A DNA stretch of 64,000 nucleotides from Candidatus Poribacteria bacterium. GTDB lineage: Bacteria > Poribacteria > WGA-4E > WGA-3G. Location: positions 472,595 to 536,594 of the forward strand of contig JAJDTM010000005.1 of the NCBI GenBank assembly GCA_022827185.1, in the 5' to 3' direction. Shown one piece after another: positions 17,677 to 26,223 of this stretch. The notes beneath the pieces were generated by a model, which saw only the letters and a program-made list of their open reading frames with translations, was not told the origin of the DNA and did not search any database. How positions within the stretch are numbered: position 1 is the first letter of the stretch; every line of letters starts with the position of its first letter. Made by a program: the position numbers and the translations under genes.

Positions 17677-20600
17677 ATGCAGAACAACGACGCTGAATTG
17701 ATTCAACAGACCTTAGAAGGCGACCAGCGGGCTTTCAGCGCACTCGTGCGGAAGTACCAAAAGCCGCTCCACGCGCTTGTATGGCGGAAGGTTGGCGACT
17801 TCCACATTGCCGAAGAGATTACACAAGACATTTTCCTTAACGTTTACAAAAAGCTACAAACGCTAAAAAATCCGAATCTGTTTGCCGGATGGCTTTACGT
17901 CAGTGCCACGCGCCGATGCCACGCTTGGTTAAAAAAGAAACAAATTCCGATGGAATCGTTAGAGATAATGTCGCCAGAAGAATTAGAGGCGTTGGCTTAT
18001 GCGCAATACCATACTGAGCAACAAGAAGAAATCATAAATGAACAACAACGCGAGGTCGTCAAACGTCTCCTTCAAAAGTTACCAGAGAGTGAGCGCACCG
18101 TCGTAACGCTTCACTATCTCGGCGACATGACATGTGAAGATATTAGCAAGTTTTTAGGAGTATCGCCGAACACCATCAAGAGTCGCTTGTACCGCGCCCG
18201 GAAACGATTGGAGAAGGAAGAACATATCGTTCGCGAGGTTTTAGGTGGTGTTAAGTTCCCAGAAACGTTAACAGACAATATTTTGCGAGAAATCGCACGT
18301 ATCAAACCGACCGCGCCATCAGGTAGTAAACCCTGGATGCCGTGGGCGGTCGCTGCCTCAACTGCTGCCTTGGTAGTCCTGCTAATGGGCAGCGGTACGC
18401 AATACCTACCCCGCTTTCAGCAACCTTATAGTTTCGACGCAACATCGGAGATGACTGTTGAACTCGTTGATGCGCCCGTTGTCAGGGCTTCAAAGCAGAA
18501 ACTGCGTCCGAGAAATCAGATCGGAAACGTGGATACACCGGGTAAGCATAACGGAAACGCGAACCGTGGGGCAGACACGCTTCAAGTCATCGCCGCTCAA
18601 TCTGACCAACCTGAGAAATCTACCATAAGCCAATCGCGATGGATGCCGATGGGCGGCCCCGAAGGCACGTCAGGTGGCAGAGCCGGACTGTTTGCGACAT
18701 CCAACCGAACCCTCTACGCCGTTGCAGCGAGAGGGATTTACCGCTTGACAGAAGACGAAAAGGCTTGGACGTTGATCTGCGAAAGTGCGCCAACCCAGCG
18801 ATTCCAAACGCCGATGGCAGAACGAGGTGACATCCTCTATGTTTTGACCACTGACGAATTATTAGCCTCAAGCGATGCGGGTAAAACATGGGATACCGTC
18901 GGTTCTCGACCGGAAGGACGTGTTTTGGAATTGCTCGTCACGGATGACGCGTTCTACCTCGTTTTTGAAAAACATATCTTTCGGTCTGATGATGTCGGTA
19001 AAACTTGGATACCGATGATGCAAGATTTGTACGCCTATATTATGAAGCTGAATGTCGCACCTGACATCTCAATTGCGGATGCCGTCGCATTTGACAACAG
19101 AATATTCGTTGGAACAAACCAAGGCCTTTACCGTGTTACCAGAGATGATTGGGAGAGATTACCTTTCTACGGTCCCCAATTTATTAATGCATTGGTAACC
19201 ACCGAAAGTGAACTTTATATTATAACTGGGCTCGATTTTACACCGAAAGTACACTTGTTTGGGGAATCGCTTGGACTGAATCAGTCGGTTGAGATCTTGA
19301 AATCGCCGCCGAAAATTTTTCGTTCAACCGACTTAGGCAATACCTGGATCGATATTTCACCGGTAATGGGAAAAGAGGCAGATGGTAAGTTGTGGATGGA
19401 GTTACCGCCCGCCGATAACAATTTCCGACACCAGATGTTCAGCGGTATCCAATTAGTCGCCGTTGGCGAAAAGCTCGTGGTGATGGGGACACGCGTTTTA
19501 CTACATTCGTCAGATAGCGGCGAAACGTGGGTAGATATTGGAACTGATCGAAATTCGTTGAGTCAGAGTATTTTCCCCGTTGTCGCACTGGATGAAAGTA
19601 ACTTTTATACATCGGACATCTCCGGAATAGCGCGATCAACAGATGCAGGTCTCTCGTGGCGTCCCTTTACTACCGGAATGGTAAACTCTCATGTCCAGAG
19701 TCTGATTGCGCTTGAAAGTGTTCTCTACGCGCTCACCTCTGAAGGCATCGTTAAATCAACGGATCTTGGGGAATCCTGGACATCTATTTACCCGAATCTT
19801 GGCGGTGGCATCAGACAAAAAGGGCGGCTCCGAAAGAAGCAGGCAGCTCCAGATGTACTGAGCCTTGCGAAAATCGCGAAAACTAACGGTTCATTCTATG
19901 TCAGCAACAGTACATCCGATAAAGTTATGCTTTTTCATCTTTCTCTTGATGGAAATGTGCTGATACCTGTTCAAGGAGTGCCTGCATTTGCTGAAGATAC
20001 GCTACAAGTTGAATGGAGGAAAAAGATCCTTAATGCACCTTCCGGACATCGCCGTAGTGAATTGGGTTACCAGATGAGAACAAATATGCCCAATATCATT
20101 GAAGAGTATCTGACAAACGGTGGGTTTGCAATGACTGATGAAACCGTCTTCATGGAATTCCGACGCAAACTCTTCAGATGGCGGAAAGGTGAAGCACAAT
20201 GGTTCAATACCGGTATTGTAGATACCACCGAACGCGCCCTCGGTGCTGATGCATCTAAGGGTCTTACTCTCGCATCTTCGGAGCGTGTCGTCTATGCCGG
20301 TAAACGCGACGGGTCCCTATTTCAGTCGTTTGACAGCGGAGAGAATTGGAAAGAGATCACCGCAGATTTACCCTTCACTTTCGCATATTTTGAAGATATA
20401 GCTTTTGCGGGTACTACCGTTTACGTTGTAACAGATCAAGGCGTTATGAATTCGCACGACGGTGTCAATTGGAACGCACGCACCGATACAGATGGTAACC
20501 GTCCCCTTATTGCTCGAATAGCCGTGGACGGTGATAAGGTCTACGGTGTAGGTAACCGAGGCGTTTATCGTATGGATACCGAGATGGATATATGGATTCA

Positions 20601-20712
20601 GATGTCATCCGATGTGCCATACAAGATAACAGCTTTCGCGGTTGACCGCGGTATTTTCTACATCGGCACGCGGCATCGCGGTGTACTCCGCTTACAACTT
20701 AAGCAATCCTAA
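17677..20712 (+). CDS. Membrane-tethered ECF sigma factor fused to an exported BNR propeller
   Basis: A 1011-residue fusion. Residues 17-85 are sigma region 2 (AFSALVRKYQKPLHALVWRK, AEEITQDIFLNVYKKL) and 125-185 are region 4 (ESERTVVTLHYLGD, ISKFLGVSPNTIKSRLYRAR). Residues 220-238 are one transmembrane helix (WMPWAVAASTAALVVLLMG). From about residue 310 to the end there is a propeller with at least seven Asp-box motifs (SSDAGKTW, SDDVGKTW, STDLGNTW, SSDSGETW, STDAGLSW, STDLGESW, SFDSGENW). By topology the sigma part is cytoplasmic and the propeller outside. A sigma factor, anchor and sensor in one chain needs either proteolytic release or action at the membrane (inference). The LamG gene follows 25 nt later. 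Confidence 0.9.
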   Translation: MQNNDAELIQQTLEGDQRAFSALVRKYQKPLHALVWRKVGDFHIAEEITQDIFLNVYKKLQTLKNPNLFAGWLYVSATRRCHAWLKKKQIPMESLEIMSPEELEALAYAQYHTEQQEEIINEQQREVVKRLLQKLPESERTVVTLHYLGDMTCEDISKFLGVSPNTIKSRLYRARKRLEKEEHIVREVLGGVKFPETLTDNILREIARIKPTAPSGSKPWMPWAVAASTAALVVLLMGSGTQYLPRFQQPYSFDATSEMTVELVDAPVVRASKQKLRPRNQIGNVDTPGKHNGNANRGADTLQVIAAQSDQPEKSTISQSRWMPMGGPEGTSGGRAGLFATSNRTLYAVAARGIYRLTEDEKAWTLICESAPTQRFQTPMAERGDILYVLTTDELLASSDAGKTWDTVGSRPEGRVLELLVTDDAFYLVFEKHIFRSDDVGKTWIPMMQDLYAYIMKLNVAPDISIADAVAFDNRIFVGTNQGLYRVTRDDWERLPFYGPQFINALVTTESELYIITGLDFTPKVHLFGESLGLNQSVEILKSPPKIFRSTDLGNTWIDISPVMGKEADGKLWMELPPADNNFRHQMFSGIQLVAVGEKLVVMGTRVLLHSSDSGETWVDIGTDRNSLSQSIFPVVALDESNFYTSDISGIARSTDAGLSWRPFTTGMVNSHVQSLIALESVLYALTSEGIVKSTDLGESWTSIYPNLGGGIRQKGRLRKKQAAPDVLSLAKIAKTNGSFYVSNSTSDKVMLFHLSLDGNVLIPVQGVPAFAEDTLQVEWRKKILNAPSGHRRSELGYQMRTNMPNIIEEYLTNGGFAMTDETVFMEFRRKLFRWRKGEAQWFNTGIVDTTERALGADASKGLTLASSERVVYAGKRDGSLFQSFDSGENWKEITADLPFTFAYFEDIAFAGTTVYVVTDQGVMNSHDGVNWNARTDTDGNRPLIARIAVDGDKVYGVGNRGVYRMDTEMDIWIQMSSDVPYKITAFAVDRGIFYIGTRHRGVLRLQLKQS

Positions 20713-20737
20713 CACTTGATTTTAACGGAGGCCCCTC

Positions 20738-21502
20738 ATGAAATGGTTCAAAGCGACATGTTTAGTGATTCTTTTAATGCTGCCTTTAACACTCCTTGCG
20801 GCACCGCATGAACCCTCGCCTGCTGGCGGCAGTTGGCTTGAACTGGATCCGGAACTACCCCTTGTGCAAACGGAAAAACCGTGGTTTCCCGATTATCCCG
20901 GTCCGCTAACGATTGAAGCATGGGTATACATAGACAAACCACCAAGTGTTCGAGATGTTATATCATTGGCTGCTGGATCCCCTGCGGCTTACTCTATAGT
21001 CGGTCAAACAGGCCGTTTCACTTGTGCGATCGTTGGTGATGGATATAAAGCCAATCCTGCCATCGTCACAAGAGGCGTTGAGGGTGGGTCTGGAAAGATA
21101 TGAGGGACACTACCTACCGGGCGGTGGGTCTATTATGTGGCAATAATTGATGGCGGCTCTACTGTCGGATGCGGTGGGTCTATTTCTGGACTGACACCCG
21201 GAAGCCATCTTGCATCCGTGAGTGAACCCCTCCTTATCGGTGGTGTTCCTGTTCTAATGGAGAGTGGACTGAAAGCAGTGCCTGCATCTGGCATGTATAT
21301 TGACGAACTGCGGATCAGCAGCGTTGTGCGTTATGATGTCGGGGCATACAGCGTACCAGCAAGCGCATTTACCGCAGATGACGATACATTGGGCCTTTAC
21401 CATTTTGATGGAAAATCAACTGAACGCTATAAAGATGCCTCATCGCATAAGATTCCGTTAATTCGTGTTAAGAAACAAATCGGTGCCAAATCTAATCAAT
21501 GA
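20738..21502 (+). pseudogene. Secreted LamG-like protein interrupted by in-frame TGA
   Basis: One continuous frame of 254 codons encodes a signal peptide (MKWFKATCLVILLMLPLTLL), a LamG-like domain (LTIEAWVYIDKPPS, then GRWVYYVAIIDGG, MYIDELRISSVVRYD) and ends overlapping the next gene. It is broken by TGA at 21101-21103, between GGSGKI and GTLPTGRWVYY; family context would allow a Trp codon (TGG) there. GGAGG lies 8 nt before the ATG. TGA is a stop elsewhere in this window. A weak hairpin follows the TGA, but no cysteine neighbours it, so a nonsense mutation is favoured over selenocysteine. It lies 25 nt after the sigma-propeller gene, clearly the same operon. Confidence 0.75.
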
Positions 21503-21703
21503 AAATACAGATACTTTCAAGGTGCTATGTGCCTGTAGGCATTATCGGGCTTCTGCTCCTCGTGACAACAACCACAATTGGATGTGGGGTTCTCTTCAAT
21601 TTTAGTCGCGTCATGAGACTCGATCCGGTTATCCTCACCTAATCTTCGGGCAGGAAGCCCAAACTTTTAAGTTTGGGAGGAATGCCCGCCTCCTTGTTTT
21701 TTC

Positions 21704-21732
21704 TTGACAAAGACTGTCAATTATGGTATGAT
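21704..21732 (+). promoter_or_regulatory. Promoter for tnpB
   Basis: TTGACA, 17-nt spacer, TATGAT. The -35 is half of a dyad TTGACA-AAGAC-TGTCAA. Confidence 0.6.
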
Positions 21733-21834
21733 TATAGTATCGTGTTGGAAACCAGCATGAATAGCATTGTCGCTTGACGATGTGCTGGTTTGCTCCTACT
21801 ATTCAGGGGATAAACGCACAATACAAAATGTATC

Positions 21835-23118
21835 ATGAAACGAACATTTAGATACCCTGTGTATCCGACAAAGACACAGGAAATAACATTGCTCCAATGG
21901 CTTGATCATCTTTGCGAACTTCAGAACTCTGCGCGTCATGACCGCAAAGTTGCTTGGGAGACTGAAGGTGAAAGCGTTTCTTGCAACGAACAACAAAAGA
22001 AGTTGACGGTTGCCCGTGAAAAATACGCCGACTTTCGCGCTGTTCCGCAAGATATGCAAGTGTGTGCTTTGCAACGCATGGATAAAGCCTTTGACGGTTT
22101 CTATAGACGTTGTAAAAAGGGTGCTGCGAAAAAGGGGTATCCAAGACACCGCAAACGTATAAAGTCTATGACGTGGAAACTCCGTATGTATACAGTCAAG
22201 GACAAATCTACAGGTAAAAATAAACGCGTGAGAGAAAATCCGGTCAAAGAAACATCTTGGAAACACGACCGTTTGAAAGTGCCGAAACTTGGTGCGGTGA
22301 AAATCTACATGCACCGTCCGCTTGAAGGTGATCCGACACAGGTTACACTCGTCAAAAAAGCGAGTGGCTGGTATGCTCATATTACTTGTGAATTCCCTGA
22401 TACGCCTAAAGTTGAACCGACACAAGCAATAGCCGTTGATGTTGGCACGACTCATTACCTGACGACTTCCGAAGGCGAAAAAGAAAATAATCCGCGTTGG
22501 TATAGAAAGGCTGAAGGGCTGCTACATAAACACAATCAGACGATGGCACGCCGTAGAAAAGGGAGCAAACGTTGGTATAAAGCCGTGCATGCCTCTGCCC
22601 TACACCAAGAACGGACGACTCACAAACGAAAAGACTTTATCGGTAAACTCGTCTATAAACTCTATCACCATAAAGAAAACAACGTCCTTATCGCTGAAGA
22701 CCTCAGCGTTTCAAACATGGTTGCAAACAAATACCTTAGCAAGAGCATAGCCGATGCGTCTTGGGGTATCTTCTTCAAATGGTCTGAAGACATAGCCGAA
22801 AGAGACGGTCTGCACTTCCATAAAGTTGATCCCAAGAATACTTCGCAAACCTGCTCCTCCTGCGGTCAGAAATCGCCAAAGAAACTCTCTTTAGCGATAC
22901 GAACTTTTGATTGTAGTTTTTGTGGCACGTCTTTAGACCGCGACCACAACGCTGCGCGAAACATCCTTTATAAGGCAGCTGCTGCCTTTCGTGGAGAGCG
23001 GTGGGTTACCCCCCTCAATGAAACGAGAAACAAGAACGAAGCAACAAAGATTTCGGGCTTAGAGACTGCTGAACAACTGTCGTTGTTCGATGATCTCTTA
23101 ACAAGCCCAAGTCTTTAG
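21835..23118 (+). CDS. tnpB: RNA-guided endonuclease TnpB (OrfB_IS605)
   Basis: A 427-residue TnpB, full length for the family. N-terminal helix-turn-helix region (YPVYPTKTQEITLLQWLDHL), RuvC-I aspartate D202 in AVDVGTTHYLTT, RuvC-II glutamate E288 in IAEDLSVSNM, zinc finger CSSCG ... CSFCG, and RuvC-III motif DRDHNAARNI near residue 368. All catalytic parts are present, so it is likely active. TnpB is a guide-RNA-directed DNA nuclease that cuts the empty donor site and so favours retention of its element; the guide RNA normally overlaps the 3' end of tnpB. The stop codon lies inside the right-end hairpin. Confidence 0.92.
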   Translation: MKRTFRYPVYPTKTQEITLLQWLDHLCELQNSARHDRKVAWETEGESVSCNEQQKKLTVAREKYADFRAVPQDMQVCALQRMDKAFDGFYRRCKKGAAKKGYPRHRKRIKSMTWKLRMYTVKDKSTGKNKRVRENPVKETSWKHDRLKVPKLGAVKIYMHRPLEGDPTQVTLVKKASGWYAHITCEFPDTPKVEPTQAIAVDVGTTHYLTTSEGEKENNPRWYRKAEGLLHKHNQTMARRRKGSKRWYKAVHASALHQERTTHKRKDFIGKLVYKLYHHKENNVLIAEDLSVSNMVANKYLSKSIADASWGIFFKWSEDIAERDGLHFHKVDPKNTSQTCSSCGQKSPKKLSLAIRTFDCSFCGTSLDRDHNAARNILYKAAAAFRGERWVTPLNETRNKNEATKISGLETAEQLSLFDDLLTSPSL

Positions 23119-23133
23119 GCTTGGGTAGTTGAC
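22990..23133 (+). ncRNA. Probable guide (omega/re) RNA scaffold of the TnpB element
   Basis: In IS200/IS605 elements the guide RNA overlaps the tnpB 3' end and ends at the right end, with the guide taken from the flank. Here the scaffold would end at GGGTAGTTGAC and the guide would start ACAGGATGATCTCC. The 5' limit is a guess. Confidence 0.35.
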
Positions 23134-23559
23134 ACAGGATGATCTCCCGACAATGCGACTAAAGGAAAATCGCCGCCTCGATAGATTCCCAGAGGAATCA
23201 TCTATTATCGTTGGATGTGAGCAGCGGTGGAATGTCAATCAACTGATAGTGCGATATTATCTATTTCACTCCGAGGACACTGCCCAAAAGTGTGGAAGAA
23301 TGCATGGGGATACCGCGTTGCCGCCCCGGCGAGTTTTGATCCCGAGCTAAATCCCGAAGATGTTATTGGGGATGCCACCTGGCACTATACCCCCAAAAGA
23401 CACACGGAAAGGCTAAACGATACTGAAATTTTGTTCGTCAAACACAATGTCGCGGTCCTCGTCAGGGCAAAGGGTCACTCGTCAAATCAACTACAGTTCG
23501 TCCGGGACGTTGCCCGAAAGATTGAAGTCAAAATTACGGCAGTATTGCCCGAAAAATGA

Positions 23560-23943
23560 ACACGGAGTTCCCAAGAAACTTGATGCGTTTGGAAAACGGT
23601 TCCATCCAGACACCTGCTATCACACCACGCATCCTTCCTTTTTTAAACCCGCCTACAAAATACTGAGTCTATCTGTTTTCAGGGTGCCTTCTGACCGCTG
23701 ACTGCTGATGGAACCGTTTTGCTGACAACTGTTCCTCAATTTATCCTTTCTCAAAAACACCAAGAATGATATAATAATATATCAAAAGATATACAGAACA
23801 AAACCATCTGGTGCGCTGTCAGATTTATAAGTGCAGTACGATAAGGTGTTCTAACAGACGCACAGCGTTAAACATTAAGACCTTTTTCAGCGTCTTAATA
23901 AGATTGCAGAACACACGTAAAATACACGAGGAGGAACAGAAAT
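23560..23943. other. Intergenic stretch
   Basis: 384 nt with no supported gene. It contains a short CTGACCGCTGACTGCTGATGG-type repeat around 23690 and a TATAAT at 23770-23775 that may belong to a promoter of the PQQ operon, without a convincing -35. Confidence 0.5.
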
Positions 23944-25266
23944 TTGCGTTATCAGAAACCGATCCTTTGTCGGTTATTCATCTGCCTTGTTTTCGTTACC
24001 ATTTCCATGCCCGCTGTGGCTGGTGACTGGCCAACGTGGCGGGGCCCGAATCAAGACGGCACCTCTGCTGAAACCGGGTTAATATCAACGTGGTCGGTCG
24101 AAGGTGAAAACCTGCTCTGGGAAACAGAATTTATCGGACGTTCCACACCGATTGTGCTCAACGGGAGAGTTTACGTCATGGGACGGATCGGCAAAGACAT
24201 CACTGAACAAGAACGCGTCGCCTGCTTCAACGCTGAAACCGGCGAACTGATTTGGAATTATCAGTTTAACGTCTTTCATACCACGATCACCTTCAACCGA
24301 GTCGGTTGGACAAGTCTCGCTGGCGATCCCGAAACAGGGAATATCTATGCACACGGTGTCCAAGGACTCTTCTTCTGCTTTGACAAAGACGGCAACATCC
24401 TTTGGTCGCGCTCACTCACAGAGGAGTATGGACGGATATCCGGCTACGGCGGACGCGTACACACACCTATTATCGCTGGCGACCTTGTTGTTATCAGTTA
24501 TCTTAACTCAGGGTGGGGCGCGCAAGCCGCAACACGTCACCGCTACTTCGCTTTCGACAAACGCAGCGGCGAACTCATTTGGATCTCAACACCGGGCGGT
24601 AGACCCTTAGACACGACCTACTCCACACCCGTCGTTACCAATATCAATGGACAACAACTTATTATCGGTGGTAATGCTGATGGCGGCATATATGCCATGA
24701 AACAGAATACTGGAGAGAGGGTCTGGGGATTTAAACTCAGTCAGCGCGGTATCAATACATCCGTTATCGTTTCAGACACAAAAGTCTACGCCTCGCATAG
24801 CGAAGAAAATATAGATAACACAGAGATGGGACGCGTCGTCTGTATCGACGCGACCGGCACCGGAGATGTCACCAAAACTCACGAACTCTGGCGGTATGAT
24901 GCCGTTAACGTCGGATACGCATCGCCGACAATGCACGACGGACACCTCTATGTCGTGGATAACTCCGCTAACCTTCACGCTGTTAACGCGGATACGGGTG
25001 AGTTACTCTGGATACACAATATCGGAAAAGTTGGAAAAGGTTCACCCGTTTGGGCAGATGGAAAGCTCTATGTCACGGAAGTCAACGGTGGATTTATCAT
25101 TCTTCAACCGGACGAGAACACCTGTGAGACATTAAACACGCAAGAGATCAATCGAGCCGACGACGATCATTACGTCGAAATCTACGGGTCGCCTGCCATC
25201 GCCGATGGACGTATCTATTTCACGACGGAAGAACGCCTTTACTGTATCGGGGGAAGCAAACAATGA
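23944..25266 (+). CDS. Exported PQQ-like beta-propeller protein 1
   Basis: A 440-residue secreted propeller. The TTG start follows GAGGAGG and gives a signal peptide ending CLVFVTISMPAVAG. Mature protein opens with DWPTWRGPNQDGTS, the typical opening of PQQ-like outer-membrane-assembly propellers in Planctomycetes and Poribacteria. Repeats contain AxNAETGELIWNY, AFDKRSGELIW, AMKQNTGERVW, AVNADTGELLW. These repeats do not prove PQQ binding; many family members are structural. Its stop overlaps the ATG of the following lipoprotein (ATGA), so they are translationally coupled, and a second propeller follows. Confidence 0.88.
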   Translation: MRYQKPILCRLFICLVFVTISMPAVAGDWPTWRGPNQDGTSAETGLISTWSVEGENLLWETEFIGRSTPIVLNGRVYVMGRIGKDITEQERVACFNAETGELIWNYQFNVFHTTITFNRVGWTSLAGDPETGNIYAHGVQGLFFCFDKDGNILWSRSLTEEYGRISGYGGRVHTPIIAGDLVVISYLNSGWGAQAATRHRYFAFDKRSGELIWISTPGGRPLDTTYSTPVVTNINGQQLIIGGNADGGIYAMKQNTGERVWGFKLSQRGINTSVIVSDTKVYASHSEENIDNTEMGRVVCIDATGTGDVTKTHELWRYDAVNVGYASPTMHDGHLYVVDNSANLHAVNADTGELLWIHNIGKVGKGSPVWADGKLYVTEVNGGFIILQPDENTCETLNTQEINRADDDHYVEIYGSPAIADGRIYFTTEERLYCIGGSKQ

Positions 25267-26183
25267 GAATTTCTATTTCAATGCCTATTCTACTAATTGC
25301 CTGTGTCCTTGCTGCGGGGTGTGCCAGTAAAGAGGTGGCACCAGAGCCAGTGAAGATGTCAACTGCCCCTGCTATCTCCCTTCTGATTACGCCTGCTGAA
25401 AAACTCTCATCCGGTGATCCGATTGAATTCAGTGTCATCGGCTTCGATGCAAACGGAAAACAGACGAGCGCAGTTGGTGCTATAGAATGGATGAAAACTG
25501 GATTAACTGGAACATTTCAAGGGAGTACATTCACACCCGATAAAAGTGCAGGCGCGCACGCAGGCACAGTCACAGCACAATCCGGTGATATGAAAGCGAC
25601 GGCTCGCGTTCGTGTTATCCCATCACTCCCGTGGACAGAGGATTTTGAGACGATTGAACTCGAAAAAATACCCACCCACTGGATTGGTGCGACCGGCAAA
25701 TTCTTTGTGCGTGAGAAAGACGGGAATAAAATTCTCGTCAAACCCCCGCCTCAGCGCGGCTTAGACCGCTCCAATGTCTACATCGGTCCCTCCACAATGA
25801 AAGACTATCAGATTCAAGTTGACCTAATGGGCACAAGAAACAAACGCAGAGTACCAGATATGGGACTCATTGCAAACCGATACACGTTGGATATGCAGGG
25901 TAAACACCAACGCCTACAAATCCGTTCGTGGGCATCAGATTTACGGATGGCGAAGACGATCAACTTTGAATGGGAGACGGATGTCTGGTACACCATGAAA
26001 ATGATGGTAGAAATTACGGACGATAAAGCGATCATCCGTGGAAAAGTATGGCGAACTGGCGAATCTGAACCGGCAGCATGGACAATCACTGCTGAAGACC
26101 CACTGCCGAATCGCGAGGGAAGCCCGGGTATCTACGGTAACTCCCCAGCTGATATCTACTACGACAATCTGAAAGTGTGGTAA
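25263..26183 (+). CDS. Lipoprotein with Ig-like and LamG/3-keto-disaccharide-hydrolase-like domains
   Basis: A 306-residue lipoprotein with lipobox LAAGC at residue 20. Residues 35-120 form an Ig-like domain (LLITPAEKLSSGDPIEFSV, then AHAGTVTAQSGDMKA). Residues 125-306 read as a concanavalin-like beta-sandwich (WTEDFE, VYIGPSTMKDYQIQVDLMG, WYTMKMMVEI, GIYGNSPADIYYDNLKVW), as in DUF1080 type proteins, which bind or cleave sugars. Four-base overlap with the upstream propeller; the next propeller gene starts 40 nt downstream. A periplasmic or surface complex of two propellers with a lipoprotein is a reasonable inference. Confidence 0.7.
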   Translation: MRISISMPILLIACVLAAGCASKEVAPEPVKMSTAPAISLLITPAEKLSSGDPIEFSVIGFDANGKQTSAVGAIEWMKTGLTGTFQGSTFTPDKSAGAHAGTVTAQSGDMKATARVRVIPSLPWTEDFETIELEKIPTHWIGATGKFFVREKDGNKILVKPPPQRGLDRSNVYIGPSTMKDYQIQVDLMGTRNKRRVPDMGLIANRYTLDMQGKHQRLQIRSWASDLRMAKTINFEWETDVWYTMKMMVEITDDKAIIRGKVWRTGESEPAAWTITAEDPLPNREGSPGIYGNSPADIYYDNLKVW

Positions 26184-26223
26184 ACGAACCACGAATAATA
26201 TCAAATCATAAGGAGTCGTTCAA

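Larger units (their letters stand above)
21639..23133 (+). mobile_element. IS200/IS605-group element carrying only tnpB
   Basis: About 1,495 bp. The left end has the perfect hairpin CCCAAACTT-TT-AAGTTTGGG (21658-21677); the right end has CCCAAG, 8-nt loop, CTTGGG (23106-23125) and closes with GGGTAGTTGAC, a right-end form common in this group. No terminal inverted repeats and no target duplication, as expected for single-strand transposition. Left flank is ATCCTCAC. No tnpA is present, so it depends on a TnpA elsewhere. Ends were placed by the restored lipoprotein frame; a shared AC makes them ambiguous by two bases. Confidence 0.8.
21499..23559 (+). pseudogene. Lipoprotein gene split by the TnpB element and frameshifted
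   Basis: The 5' part (21499-21638) starts with ATGA overlapping the LamG stop and encodes a lipoprotein signal (GIIGLLLLVTTTTIGCG). After codon 46 the frame enters the IS. Joining base 21638 to 23134 restores the frame as DPVILT then QDDLPTMRLKE and continues to about 23290, where a single-base loss near CAAAAGTG shifts the frame; the rest (VWKNAWGYRVAAPASF to the end at 23559) reads in the next frame. The intact ancestor would be about 190 residues. Function unknown; by position it is the last gene of the sigma/permease cluster. Confidence 0.75.
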
